A DNA stretch of 64,000 nucleotides from Nonomuraea fuscirosea. Lineage in GTDB: Bacteria > Actinomycetota > Actinomycetes > Streptosporangiales > Streptosporangiaceae. The stretch spans positions 124,001 through 188,000 of the forward strand of contig NZ_PVNG01000020.1 in NCBI RefSeq assembly GCF_003001935.1. The letters are read 5' to 3'. A program made the translations under genes and the position numbers. This document shows, piece after piece, positions 34,195 through 41,918 of the stretch; positions within the stretch are counted from its first letter, which is position 1, and each line of letters starts with the position of its first letter. Below the pieces are notes generated by a model. The model did no database searches and was not told the DNA's origin. It was given only the letters and a program-made list of their open reading frames with translations.

Positions 34195-34228
34195 AGAGGC
34201 GGCCGGTCCGGCAGGACCGGCCGCCTCT
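34195..34228. terminator. Bidirectional terminator between cysM and the DUF3352 gene
   Basis: A perfect 15-bp stem (34195-34209 with 34214-34228) and GGCA loop lies between convergent genes. A second small hairpin CCGGAC/GTCCGG sits at about 34167-34188. Confidence 0.9.
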
Positions 34229-34250
34229 CGTCGTCCAGGGGACGAGCGGG

Positions 34251-36194
34251 TCAGTTGAACAGCAGCCGCAGCGAGAACGTCGCCTCGGTGTCGCTCTGCG
34301 TGCCGCTCAGGCCGACCGCCCGCAGCACCTGCGCGTTGGCCTTGTCGTCGCCCTGCATGGACGCGAGGTAGAGCTTCTCGACCTTGTCCAGGTCCACGAA
34401 GAGCGCGTAGTTCACGTCGTCCGCGTTCGGGATCGCCGTCTGGAACGTCTCCGAGTCGCCCAGGGTGCCCTCACCGGCCAGCTTCTTGGCGTACTCGTCC
34501 GTCGTCGCCACCGCGAGGACGCCGTCACCGGCGACCTTGGCGATCTGGGGAGCGGGCTGGCCGCTCTGGCTCAGCGCGTTCGTGACCTTGTCGAGCACGG
34601 CCTGCGCCTTGGCCGGGTCGGTGACGATGCGCACGCCGCCCTTGATCTGGTCGCTGTCGAGGCCCTCGCTGTCGACGGCGACGGTGAGGTTCTGGCCCAC
34701 GAACGTGGCCAGGTCGTCGGGCAGCTTCAACCCCAGCGAGGTCTCGGCCTGCTGGAGCAGCTGCTTGACCTGCGTGCCGCCGGCCGCCGCGGCCTGCTTC
34801 TCGATCTCGGCCCACTGCTTCTTGACGACCTGGTCCAGGCCGGAGATCGACAGCGCGCCGGCCGTGGTGGCGGGCAGGGTGCCGAGGGCCGCCTTGGGCA
34901 GGTCGCCCTCGGGGGTCATGCCCTTGGCGCCCCTGACGAGACCGGCCAGCTCGACGTAGGCGCTGTCGAAGCGCAGCGCGCCGGCGAACCTGGCGTCCTT
35001 GATCATGTCGAGGGCCGCCTGCTGGTCGGTGGTGACCTCCTTCTTGGCCAGGTCGAGCAGACCGCCCATGTCGGCCCAGAACGACAGCACGCCCTGCTCG
35101 CCGACGGCGCCCATGTCGTCGCTGAACTCGGCGTTGTCGGACAGGCTGCCCTCGCCCTGCGCGTACTTGTCGGCCAGCGCCTGCGTGGTGCTCAGCAGCG
35201 CGTAGTCCTCACGGAAGGCGATGCCGTACTTCTCGCCCTTCATCAGCTTGGCGATGCCGCCCTTGGCCAGCTCCTGGTCCTTGACCTGGATGGCCACCGC
35301 GAAGTCGGGCTCCTCCTTGCCGGAGGGCACGGCCGCGAAGCCGACCCGGCTGCCCAGCCACGGGTCGACGTCCTTGGCGAAGTCGACCTTGCTGTCGCCG
35401 TCAGAGTTGAGCGTGTCGAACAGCGCCTTGCGCGGGTCCTCGCCGGAGAAGCTGTCCTTGGTGACGGTGAACTTCCTGGCCAGCTGGAACAGCGCCAGCT
35501 TCTGGTTCGCGGCCGGGTCGAGGTCGAGCCGGGCGTAGGCGATGGAGTTGGCGGGCAGGACGTCGTTCGGCTGCGTGCCGCCGCCGCCGAAGGCGCCCAC
35601 GGCCCACACCGCGCCGCCGCCCAGAACCACCACAGCGAGCGCCGCGGCGATGGCGATCACCCAGTTCTTGCGGCCCTTCTTGGCGGGCTCGGCCGGGCCG
35701 AAGCCCTCGGGGCCCTGCTGCTGCCAGCCGCCCTGGGCGTACTGGTCCTGCTGCTGCCAGCCCTGTTCCTGCTGCCAGCCCTGCTGGGGCTGCTGTTGCC
35801 AGCCGCCCTGCTGTCCCTGCTGCTGCTGCTGTTGCTGCCAGCCGCCCTGCTCCTGCTGCCAGCCCTGCTGCGGTTGCTGTTGCCAGCCGCCGCCCTGGGC
35901 CTGCTGGCCGCCGTACTGGCCCTGCTGGCCGTACTGGGCGTCATAAGAGGGCTGCTGCTGGCCGTACTGGTTACCGGAAGAGGGCTGCTGGCCGTAGGAC
36001 GCCTGCTGCCCGTAGGCACCCTGCCCCTGCGCCTGCTGCTGGCCGTACTGTTGCTGCTGGTACGGCTGCTGCGGCGGGTACGGCTGCCCCGGATACTGCG
36101 CCGTCGGCGCGCTCTCCGGCTGCTGCCCCTGGTTCCAGTTGTACGCCGTGGTCCGGTCAGGATCCTGGCCATAGGGGGGATTGTTCGCAGACAT
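34251..36194 (-). CDS. DUF3352 domain protein with Gln/Trp/Tyr-rich N-terminal tail
   Basis: 647 residues from ATG 36194. Residues 1-170 are a low-complexity region rich in Gln, Gly, Tyr, Pro and Trp with repeats of GGWQQQPQQGWQQEQ, likely disordered and possibly phase-separating. One membrane helix (about 178-202, NWVIAIAAALAVVVLGGGAVW) is followed by an extracytoplasmic DUF3352 domain of 440 residues (LPANSIAYARLDLDPAANQKL ...). The family is common in actinobacteria and unassigned. No ATP or catalytic motif is visible. Confidence 0.85.
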   Translation of the reverse strand: MSANNPPYGQDPDRTTAYNWNQGQQPESAPTAQYPGQPYPPQQPYQQQQYGQQQAQGQGAYGQQASYGQQPSSGNQYGQQQPSYDAQYGQQGQYGGQQAQGGGWQQQPQQGWQQEQGGWQQQQQQQGQQGGWQQQPQQGWQQEQGWQQQDQYAQGGWQQQGPEGFGPAEPAKKGRKNWVIAIAAALAVVVLGGGAVWAVGAFGGGGTQPNDVLPANSIAYARLDLDPAANQKLALFQLARKFTVTKDSFSGEDPRKALFDTLNSDGDSKVDFAKDVDPWLGSRVGFAAVPSGKEEPDFAVAIQVKDQELAKGGIAKLMKGEKYGIAFREDYALLSTTQALADKYAQGEGSLSDNAEFSDDMGAVGEQGVLSFWADMGGLLDLAKKEVTTDQQAALDMIKDARFAGALRFDSAYVELAGLVRGAKGMTPEGDLPKAALGTLPATTAGALSISGLDQVVKKQWAEIEKQAAAAGGTQVKQLLQQAETSLGLKLPDDLATFVGQNLTVAVDSEGLDSDQIKGGVRIVTDPAKAQAVLDKVTNALSQSGQPAPQIAKVAGDGVLAVATTDEYAKKLAGEGTLGDSETFQTAIPNADDVNYALFVDLDKVEKLYLASMQGDDKANAQVLRAVGLSGTQSDTEATFSLRLLFN

Positions 36195-36279
36195 CACTCA
36201 ACTCACAATGTGGACTTTTGACCACAGAGAAGGTAGCTGATGTTGCTAGACGGGCGCTTGCAATGTGCTGAAGTCGAAA

Positions 36280-36606
36280 TTAGACCCGGTTGAGTTCTTT
36301 CCTCAGCACGTCGATGTGGACCTCCCCGCCCCCGTAATCCAGGACGTTCTCCCACGGGACGAACGTGCATCCCGCGTACACGATGCGGGCCAGCGTCCGG
36401 GAGAACCAGGCCGATCGGCCCTGGCGATCGCGGGTGAGGCCGAGCAGCAGCGGCGCCCGCCGCATGGAGACGACCAGCCCGTAGACGGTGTGGCTCTGCT
36501 GGAGCTCGCCCCTGTGCCTGACGACCCGGATGTCCACCACGAATCCGACCCACACCCCGTTGGAGTCCCAAACGGACTGACCCAGGAGTTCGGTGACACT
36601 TGCCAT
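36280..36606 (-). CDS. Small PRC-barrel-like protein, hypothetical
   Basis: 108 residues from ATG 36606. The N-terminal SVTELLGQSVWDSNGVWVGFVVDIRV resembles the first strands of a PRC-barrel, and the C-terminal VPWENVLDYGGGEVHIDVLRKELNRV is also barrel-like (the W-x-V-x-D/G ending). PRC-barrels bind RNA or ribosomal proteins (RimM) or act as small ligand domains. It is divergent from the thioesterase gene across a palindromic promoter region. Function unknown; the family call is tentative. Confidence 0.6.
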   Translation of the reverse strand: MASVTELLGQSVWDSNGVWVGFVVDIRVVRHRGELQQSHTVYGLVVSMRRAPLLLGLTRDRQGRSAWFSRTLARIVYAGCTFVPWENVLDYGGGEVHIDVLRKELNRV

Positions 36607-36665
36607 GATCAAACGTTGTCAGCCGAATCATGTTTTCGCAGGTAGGCGCGCTGATGGGCGAATGC

Positions 36666-36680
36666 TCTAGAGTCTCTAGA
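36666..36680. promoter_or_regulatory. Perfect palindrome in the divergent promoter region
   Basis: TCTAGAG-T-CTCTAGA, a 7-bp inverted repeat with one centre base, lies between the divergent starts 36606 and 36710. It is the most AT-rich spot of the gap and may be an operator or carry overlapping -10 elements. Confidence 0.5.
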
Positions 36681-36709
36681 ACATGGTTCCAGACTGGAGG
36701 CGGGCGGGA

Positions 36710-37501
36710 ATGACCAAGTTCGACGAGGCCACACAGGCGATCAGGGCCGACGAGAACACCTACGACGTGTGCCTCGACCCCGGGTACGCGATCGGCGGCC
36801 CGCTCAACGGCGGTTACCTGATGGCCGTGATCCTGCGCGCGGCGGTGGACGCCTCGCCGTTCGAGCATCCGGTGAGCACCACGGCGCAGTTCCTCAAGGC
36901 GCCGGTCGCGGGCCCGGCGCAGGTCAGGATCGAGCCGCTCAAGGCGGGCCGGACGGTCGCGTTCGCCCGGGCGACCCTCGTGCAGGACGGCGTCGCGCAG
37001 ATCGAGGGGTTGATCACCACGGCCACGCTGAACGACGTCGAGCCGATTTATAGCGATAGAGCAACTTATGAGATGCCTCACATTGACGAGTGCGCCAAAC
37101 TGCCCGACCCCAAGCCCGAGTCGGGGATGACGTTGAACGCCCAGATGGAGCTGCGCTTCGACCCGCCCACGATCGGCTGGCTCAAGGGCGAGCCCTCCGG
37201 CCGGCCGGAGTCGCGGGCCTACTTCAGGATGACCGAGCCCCAGGACCCCGACCCGTACGTGCTGGCCCTGGCCGTCGACGCGCTCCCACCTGTCGTCTTC
37301 TCCGCCGGCGCGCGCGGCTGGGCGCCCACCGTGGACCTCACCTGGCACCTGCGCGCCCTGCCCGCACCCGGCTGGCTCACCCTGCTCGGCAGCGGCCGGC
37401 TGGTCTCCGACGGCTGGTTCGACGAGGAGGTCGAGGTGCGCGACTCCACCGGCCGCCTCGTCGCGCAAGCCCGCCAGCTGGCCCGGGTGGGCAGGGGCTG
37501 A
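36710..37501 (+). CDS. Acyl-CoA thioesterase family protein (TesB-like, double hotdog)
   Basis: 263 residues from ATG 36710, preceded by TGGAGG. It has the thioesterase-like fold: first hotdog GPLNGGYLMAVILRAAVDASP and PVSTTAQFLKAPVAGPAQVRIEPLKAGRTVAFARATL; second hotdog APTVDLTWHLRALPAPGWLTLLGSGRLVSDGWFDEEVEVRDSTGRLVAQARQLARV. It hydrolyses acyl-CoA thioesters; chain preference is unknown. The gene stands alone before murI. Confidence 0.85.
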   Translation: MTKFDEATQAIRADENTYDVCLDPGYAIGGPLNGGYLMAVILRAAVDASPFEHPVSTTAQFLKAPVAGPAQVRIEPLKAGRTVAFARATLVQDGVAQIEGLITTATLNDVEPIYSDRATYEMPHIDECAKLPDPKPESGMTLNAQMELRFDPPTIGWLKGEPSGRPESRAYFRMTEPQDPDPYVLALAVDALPPVVFSAGARGWAPTVDLTWHLRALPAPGWLTLLGSGRLVSDGWFDEEVEVRDSTGRLVAQARQLARVGRG

Positions 37502-37591
37502 CCGGCCATGATGTGACCAAGACAACACCGCGTCAGGCTCACGGCTCGTACCTGTGAGCATTCTTACGCAGTGTTGATCGTGCAGGTCGCC

Positions 37592-37597
37592 TACCCT
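37592..37597 (+). promoter_or_regulatory. Probable -10 element of leaderless murI
   Basis: TACCCT lies 7 bases before GTG 37605; no ribosome site is present. Confidence 0.4.
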
Positions 37598-37604
37598 CTT
37601 ATGC

Positions 37605-38429
37605 GTGCCGGACGCGAGTATTGGGATCTTCGACAGCGGGGTCGGCGGCTTGACGGTCGCCCGGGCGATCATCGACCAGTTGCCTCACGAGTCCATCACC
37701 TACGTGGCCGACACGGCTCGCCAGCCGTACGGGCCGAAGCCGATCGCCGAGCTTCGCGCGTACGCACTGGAGGTCATGGACCACCTGGTCGAGCAGAACG
37801 TCAAGATGCTCGTGATCGCGTGCAACAGCGCCAGTGCCGCCGTGCTGCGCGACGCGCGCGAGCGCTACGACATGCCCGTCGTCGAGGTGATCATGCCGGC
37901 CACCCGGCGCGCGGTGCGAGCCACCCGCAACGGCAAGGTCGGCGTGATCGCCACCAGGGCCACCATCGCCTCGATGGCCTATCACGACGCCTTCACCGCG
38001 GCGCCCGACGTACAGCTCACCGGCGTGGCCGCCCCACGCCTGGTGGAGTACGTCGAGCGGGGAGAGACGATGAGCGACGAGCTCATCGAGGTCGTCCGCG
38101 AGTATCTCGAGCCCGTCAGGGCCGCGGGATGCGACACGATCATCCTCGGCTGCACCCACTACCCGCTGCTCACCGGCGCGATCTCGTACGTCGCCGGTGA
38201 CGGGGTCACGCTGATCTCCAGCGCCGACGAGACGGCCAAGGACGTCTACCGCATCCTGCACGACCGCGACCTGGCGGCCAGCGGCGGAGCCACCCCCCGG
38301 CACCGCTTCCGCGCCACCGGCGACTCCCTGCTCTTCGCCCGGCTCGGGCGACGGTTCCTGGGCCCGGAGATCGACGTGGTCGAAGTCGCACCAGTGGGGG
38401 GTACTACCTATAACGGGAGGCCCACATGA
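37605..38429 (+). CDS. murI: Glutamate racemase
   Basis: 274 residues. Both catalytic cysteines are in place: VIACNSASAAVL (about residue 72) and LGCTHYPLL (about 184), with the N-terminal GIFDSGVGGLTV. It makes D-glutamate for peptidoglycan. Its stop overlaps the start of the next gene as ATGA, so murI and the MBL phosphodiesterase are coupled, as in M. tuberculosis Rv1338-Rv1339. Confidence 0.95.
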   Translation: MPDASIGIFDSGVGGLTVARAIIDQLPHESITYVADTARQPYGPKPIAELRAYALEVMDHLVEQNVKMLVIACNSASAAVLRDARERYDMPVVEVIMPATRRAVRATRNGKVGVIATRATIASMAYHDAFTAAPDVQLTGVAAPRLVEYVERGETMSDELIEVVREYLEPVRAAGCDTIILGCTHYPLLTGAISYVAGDGVTLISSADETAKDVYRILHDRDLAASGGATPRHRFRATGDSLLFARLGRRFLGPEIDVVEVAPVGGTTYNGRPT

Positions 38430-39178
38430 AGGTGACCATCGTCGGTTGTTCCGGGAGCTACCCCGGCCCCGACAGCCCAGCGTCCTGCTACCTCCTCGAA
38501 ACGGACGGGTTCAGGATGCTGCTCGACCTCGGCAGCGGGTCGCTGGGCGCGTTGCAACGGCACGTCGGCATCTACGACGTGGACGCGATCTGCCTGTCCC
38601 ACCTGCACGCCGACCACTGCCTCGACATCTGCGGCTATCACGTGGCCCGCACCTACGGGCCGGGAGCGCCCTATCCCCTCATCCCCGTCTACGCGCCCGC
38701 CGACGCGCCCCGGCGGCTCGGGGCGGCGTACGGCATGCCGGACGAGCCCGGCCTGGAGACCGCCTTCGAGTTCCGGACGCTGACGCCCGGCGCGTTCGAG
38801 ATCGGGCCGTTCACCCTCACCGCCGGCCTGGTCAACCACCCCGTCGAGGCCTACGGCTTCCGCGTCGCCAACGGCACCACGAGCGTCGCCTACTCCGGCG
38901 ACACGGGCGAGACCGACGAGCTGGTCAAGCTGGCGGCCGGCGCCGACCTGCTGCTGTGCGAGGCGTCGTTCGTGGAGGGCCCCGACCTGCCCACCGGCCT
39001 GCACCTGACCGGCCGCCAGGCGGCCGAGCACGCCGCCAAGGCCGACGTCGGCCAGCTGGTGCTGACCCACCTCGTCCCCTGGAACGACCAGGCCACCGTC
39101 CTGGAGGAGGCGTGCGGCGGCGGCTACGGCGGCCCGGTCGAGCTGGCCCGCAGCGGGGTCGTCTACGACCTGAGCTGA
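38426..39178 (+). CDS. MBL-fold hydrolase, likely class II-like cAMP phosphodiesterase
   Basis: 250 residues. The metallo-beta-lactamase motif HLHADH (about 57-62) binds two zinc or iron ions; later ligands are in NHPVEAYG, YSGDTGETD and LTHLVPW. It is the positional match of Rv1339, described as an atypical cAMP phosphodiesterase in mycobacteria. That activity is inferred here from order and motif; RNase Z-like activity is an alternative. It starts inside the murI stop. Confidence 0.88.
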   Translation: MKVTIVGCSGSYPGPDSPASCYLLETDGFRMLLDLGSGSLGALQRHVGIYDVDAICLSHLHADHCLDICGYHVARTYGPGAPYPLIPVYAPADAPRRLGAAYGMPDEPGLETAFEFRTLTPGAFEIGPFTLTAGLVNHPVEAYGFRVANGTTSVAYSGDTGETDELVKLAAGADLLLCEASFVEGPDLPTGLHLTGRQAAEHAAKADVGQLVLTHLVPWNDQATVLEEACGGGYGGPVELARSGVVYDLS

Positions 39179-39183
39179 GCCGC

Positions 39184-39237
39184 GAAGCCCCCGAGCCGAG
39201 TCGTGAAGCCCCCGAGCCGAGCCGCGGCGAAGCCGAG
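39184..39237. repeat. 21-bp direct repeat after the MBL gene
   Basis: GAAGCCCCCGAGCCGAG occurs at 39184-39200 and 39205-39221, then a degenerate third copy follows to about 39237. Like the array after cysM, it begins within a few bases of a stop codon. Confidence 0.7.
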
Positions 39238-39257
39238 GCCGGTCACGGAGCGGCCGT

Positions 39258-40496
39258 TCAGGATCTGGCCCGGGCCTCGGAGAACTCGCGCATCCGCGGC
39301 AGCGGCGAGAACAGCAGCGGCACGAACGCCAGCAGCCGCCCGGCCATGAGCACCCACAGGGTCTGCCGCACCCCCACCTGCTGCGCGACCAGCCCGCCCA
39401 TCAGCGCGCCCAGCGGCATGATGCCCCAGGTCATGAACCGCACCGAGGCGTTGACCCGGCCGAGCAGCTGTTCGGGGGTGACCAGCTGGCGGTAGGTGAT
39501 CTGGCCGACGTTCATCAGTGTCGCGCTCCAAGAGATCATGATCGAGGTGAGCGCGAAGAACACCACCCGCCAGTCGGCCTGCGTCATCGGCAGGAGCAGG
39601 CCGAACGGCGCGCCGACGGTGACGGCCAGCCAGGTCATCCTGGCGCTGCCTACCCGCTGCGCCACCCAGTTGCTGGTCAGGCCGCCCAGCAGGCCGCCGA
39701 TGCCACCGGACATGAGCAGCGCCCCGACGGCGCCGGGGCTCAGCTGGACGGTCTCGGCCAGGAACAGCACCGACAGGGCGAGCACGCCGCTCACGCACAT
39801 GTTGCCGATCGCCGACGAGGCCACGAACGCCCGTAAGAGGCGGTTGCGCCACACGTACGCGAGCCCCTCGCCGATGCCCCGCAGCAGCGGCGTGCGCTCG
39901 ACGTCGGCGGGCGGCTTGTCCGGCGCCCTGATCGTGGACAGCAGCAGCACCGAGGCGAGCGCGCCGAGCGCGGTGGCCAGCATCGTGCGCGGAGCGCTCA
40001 GCAGCTGCACCAGCGTGCCCCCCACGCCGGGCCCGGCCAGGAACGCCCCCGCGCGGACCACCTCCAGCTTGGCGTTGCCGTCGGTCAGCTGCGCGGCGCT
40101 GATCAGATCGGGCAGGTACGTCTGGTCGGCCACGTCGTTGAACACCTGGGCCACGCCCGCCAGCAGCGCGACCACGAACATCATCTCGATCGTCAGCAGC
40201 CCCAGCGCCGACGCCACCGGAATGCTGCCGAGCAGCACGAACTTCGCCAGGTCCGACACCATCATCACCCGGCGTTTGCGCATCCGCCCGACCCACACGC
40301 CCGCGGGCAGCCCGAGCAGAAGGAACGCCGCCGTCTGTAACGACGACAGCACCCCCACCTCCGCGGGACCGGCATGCAGAGCCAGCACGGCCACCAGCGG
40401 AAGTGCCACGCGGGAAATATTCGCTCCGAGTTCGTTCGCGACGTGCGAACTGAGGAATCGGAGGAAGTCAGGGTTTCGCAACACCCCCGTTGTCAT
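39258..40496 (-). CDS. MFS transporter, EntS/YfiS-type 12-helix
   Basis: 412 residues from ATG 40496. I prefer this start because TTGACC (40532-40527) and GATCCT 18 bases downstream form a promoter ending 6 bases before it. Twelve membrane helices; motif A-like VWVGRMRKRRVMMVSDLAKF. This subfamily includes enterobactin-exporter-like and macrolide-efflux MFS proteins; the substrate is unknown. It is inserted, on the opposite strand, into the otherwise conserved murI-MBL-rph block. Confidence 0.85.
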   Translation of the reverse strand: MTTGVLRNPDFLRFLSSHVANELGANISRVALPLVAVLALHAGPAEVGVLSSLQTAAFLLLGLPAGVWVGRMRKRRVMMVSDLAKFVLLGSIPVASALGLLTIEMMFVVALLAGVAQVFNDVADQTYLPDLISAAQLTDGNAKLEVVRAGAFLAGPGVGGTLVQLLSAPRTMLATALGALASVLLLSTIRAPDKPPADVERTPLLRGIGEGLAYVWRNRLLRAFVASSAIGNMCVSGVLALSVLFLAETVQLSPGAVGALLMSGGIGGLLGGLTSNWVAQRVGSARMTWLAVTVGAPFGLLLPMTQADWRVVFFALTSIMISWSATLMNVGQITYRQLVTPEQLLGRVNASVRFMTWGIMPLGALMGGLVAQQVGVRQTLWVLMAGRLLAFVPLLFSPLPRMREFSEARARS

Positions 40497-40551
40497 TGCG
40501 TAAGGATCCATGTGACCGACACATTTGGTCAAGGGTGTCGTGCCGCGGAGA

Positions 40552-40557
40552 TAGGGT
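40552..40557 (+). promoter_or_regulatory. Probable -10 element of leaderless rph
   Basis: TAGGGT lies 7 bases before ATG 40565 with no ribosome site. The region is shared with the divergent MFS promoter. Confidence 0.4.
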
Positions 40558-40564
40558 GATCTGC

Positions 40565-41284
40565 ATGTCCAGACAGGATGGCCGCAACCCTGACCAGCTC
40601 CGCCCCATTACCATCACCAGGCAATGGCTGACCCACGCCGAAGGTTCGGTGCTGGTCGAATTCGGCGGCACCCGGGTGTTGTGCGCGGCGTCGGTCCAGG
40701 ACAGCGTGCCGCGCTGGCGCAGAGGCAGTGGCCAGGGGTGGGTTACGGCCGAATACGCGATGTTGCCGCGAGCGACCAATACTCGTAACGATCGTGAATC
40801 GGTCCGCGGCAAAATCGGCGGCCGGACCCACGAGATTTCCCGGTTGATCGGGCGTTCGCTGCGCGCCTGCGTCGATTACAAGGCGTTGGGAGAAAACTCC
40901 ATTCTGCTCGACTGCGACGTCCTTCAGGCCGACGGCGGCACGCGGACGGCGGCGATCACCGGCGCCTACGTCGCGCTCGCCGACGCGGTCGCCTGGATGC
41001 GCGAGCGCCGCATGTGCCCGGGAGAGCCGCTCATCGGCTCGGTCGCGGCCGTGTCCGTCGGCGTGGTCGGCACGGTGCCGATGCTCGACCTCTGCTACAC
41101 CGAGGACGTCGCGGCCGAGACCGACATGAACGTGGTGATGACCGGCGAAGGCAGCTTCGTCGAGGTGCAGGGCACCGCCGAGGGCGCGCCCTTCGACCGC
41201 GCGGCCCTCGACCGGCTCCTCGACCTGGCCGTGGCCGGCTGCGAGGAGCTGACCCTGATCCAGCAGGAGGCCCTGGGGTCATGA
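40565..41284 (+). CDS. rph: Ribonuclease PH
   Basis: 239 residues, RNase PH fold. GWVTAEYAMLPRATNTRNDRE is the family signature; phosphate-binding Arg residues are in RGKIGGRTHEISRLIGRSLRA and the catalytic Asp in DCDVLQADGGTRTAAITGA. It trims tRNA 3' ends phosphorolytically. Its TGA overlaps the ATG of rdgB. Confidence 0.95.
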   Translation: MSRQDGRNPDQLRPITITRQWLTHAEGSVLVEFGGTRVLCAASVQDSVPRWRRGSGQGWVTAEYAMLPRATNTRNDRESVRGKIGGRTHEISRLIGRSLRACVDYKALGENSILLDCDVLQADGGTRTAAITGAYVALADAVAWMRERRMCPGEPLIGSVAAVSVGVVGTVPMLDLCYTEDVAAETDMNVVMTGEGSFVEVQGTAEGAPFDRAALDRLLDLAVAGCEELTLIQQEALGS

Positions 41285-41871
41285 GGATCGTGCTGGCCAC
41301 CCGTAACGCGGGCAAGATCGCGGAGCTGCGGCGCATCCTGTCCGGGTTCGACGTCGTCGGGCTGGAGGAGTTCCCCGCGATCGGCGAGGTCGCCGAGACC
41401 GGGGTCACGTTCGAGGAGAACGCCCTGCTCAAGGCGCACGCCGTGGCCAAGGGGTCCGGCCTGCCCGCGGTGGCCGACGACTCGGGGCTCTGCGTCGACG
41501 TGCTCAACGGCATGCCGGGCGTCTTCTCCGCCCGCTGGGCCGGCAGCCACGGCGACGACCGCGCCAACCTCGACCTGCTGCTGGCCCAGATCTCCGACGT
41601 GCCGGCCGGCAAGCTGAGCGCCCACTTCGCCTGCGCCGCCGCGCTCGCGCTGCCGTCGGGCGAGCACCGGGTGGTGGAGGGCACGCTGCCGGGCCGCCTC
41701 GTCACGACGCCGCGAGGGTCCAACGGGTTCGGCTACGACCCGATCTTCGTGCCCGACGGCGACGAGCGCACGACGGCCGAGATGCCGCCGGAGGAGAAGG
41801 ACGCGATCAGTCATCGGGGCCGGGCCTTCCGCGGGCTGGCGCCGATCGTGCGCGAGGTGCTCGGCTCGTAA
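41281..41871 (+). CDS. rdgB: XTP/dITP pyrophosphatase (Ham1 family)
   Basis: 196 residues with VLATRNAGKIAELRRIL, FEENALLKAHAVAKGSGLPAVADDSGLCVDVLNGMPGVFSARW and SNGFGYDPIFVPDG. It removes non-canonical purine nucleotides such as ITP, dITP and XTP. The rph-rdgB pair with ATGA overlap is conserved across actinobacteria (Rv1340-Rv1341). Confidence 0.95.
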   Translation: MRIVLATRNAGKIAELRRILSGFDVVGLEEFPAIGEVAETGVTFEENALLKAHAVAKGSGLPAVADDSGLCVDVLNGMPGVFSARWAGSHGDDRANLDLLLAQISDVPAGKLSAHFACAAALALPSGEHRVVEGTLPGRLVTTPRGSNGFGYDPIFVPDGDERTTAEMPPEEKDAISHRGRAFRGLAPIVREVLGS

Positions 41872-41905
41872 CCATCGCGTAAGAAGTCCGTCGCCGCAGG
41901 AGACG

Positions 41906-41911
41906 TACCTT
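41906..41911 (+). promoter_or_regulatory. Probable -10 element of the oxidoreductase gene
   Basis: TACCTT lies 7 bases before GTG 41919; no classical ribosome site is seen. Confidence 0.4.
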
Positions 41912-41918
41912 CGGAAGT

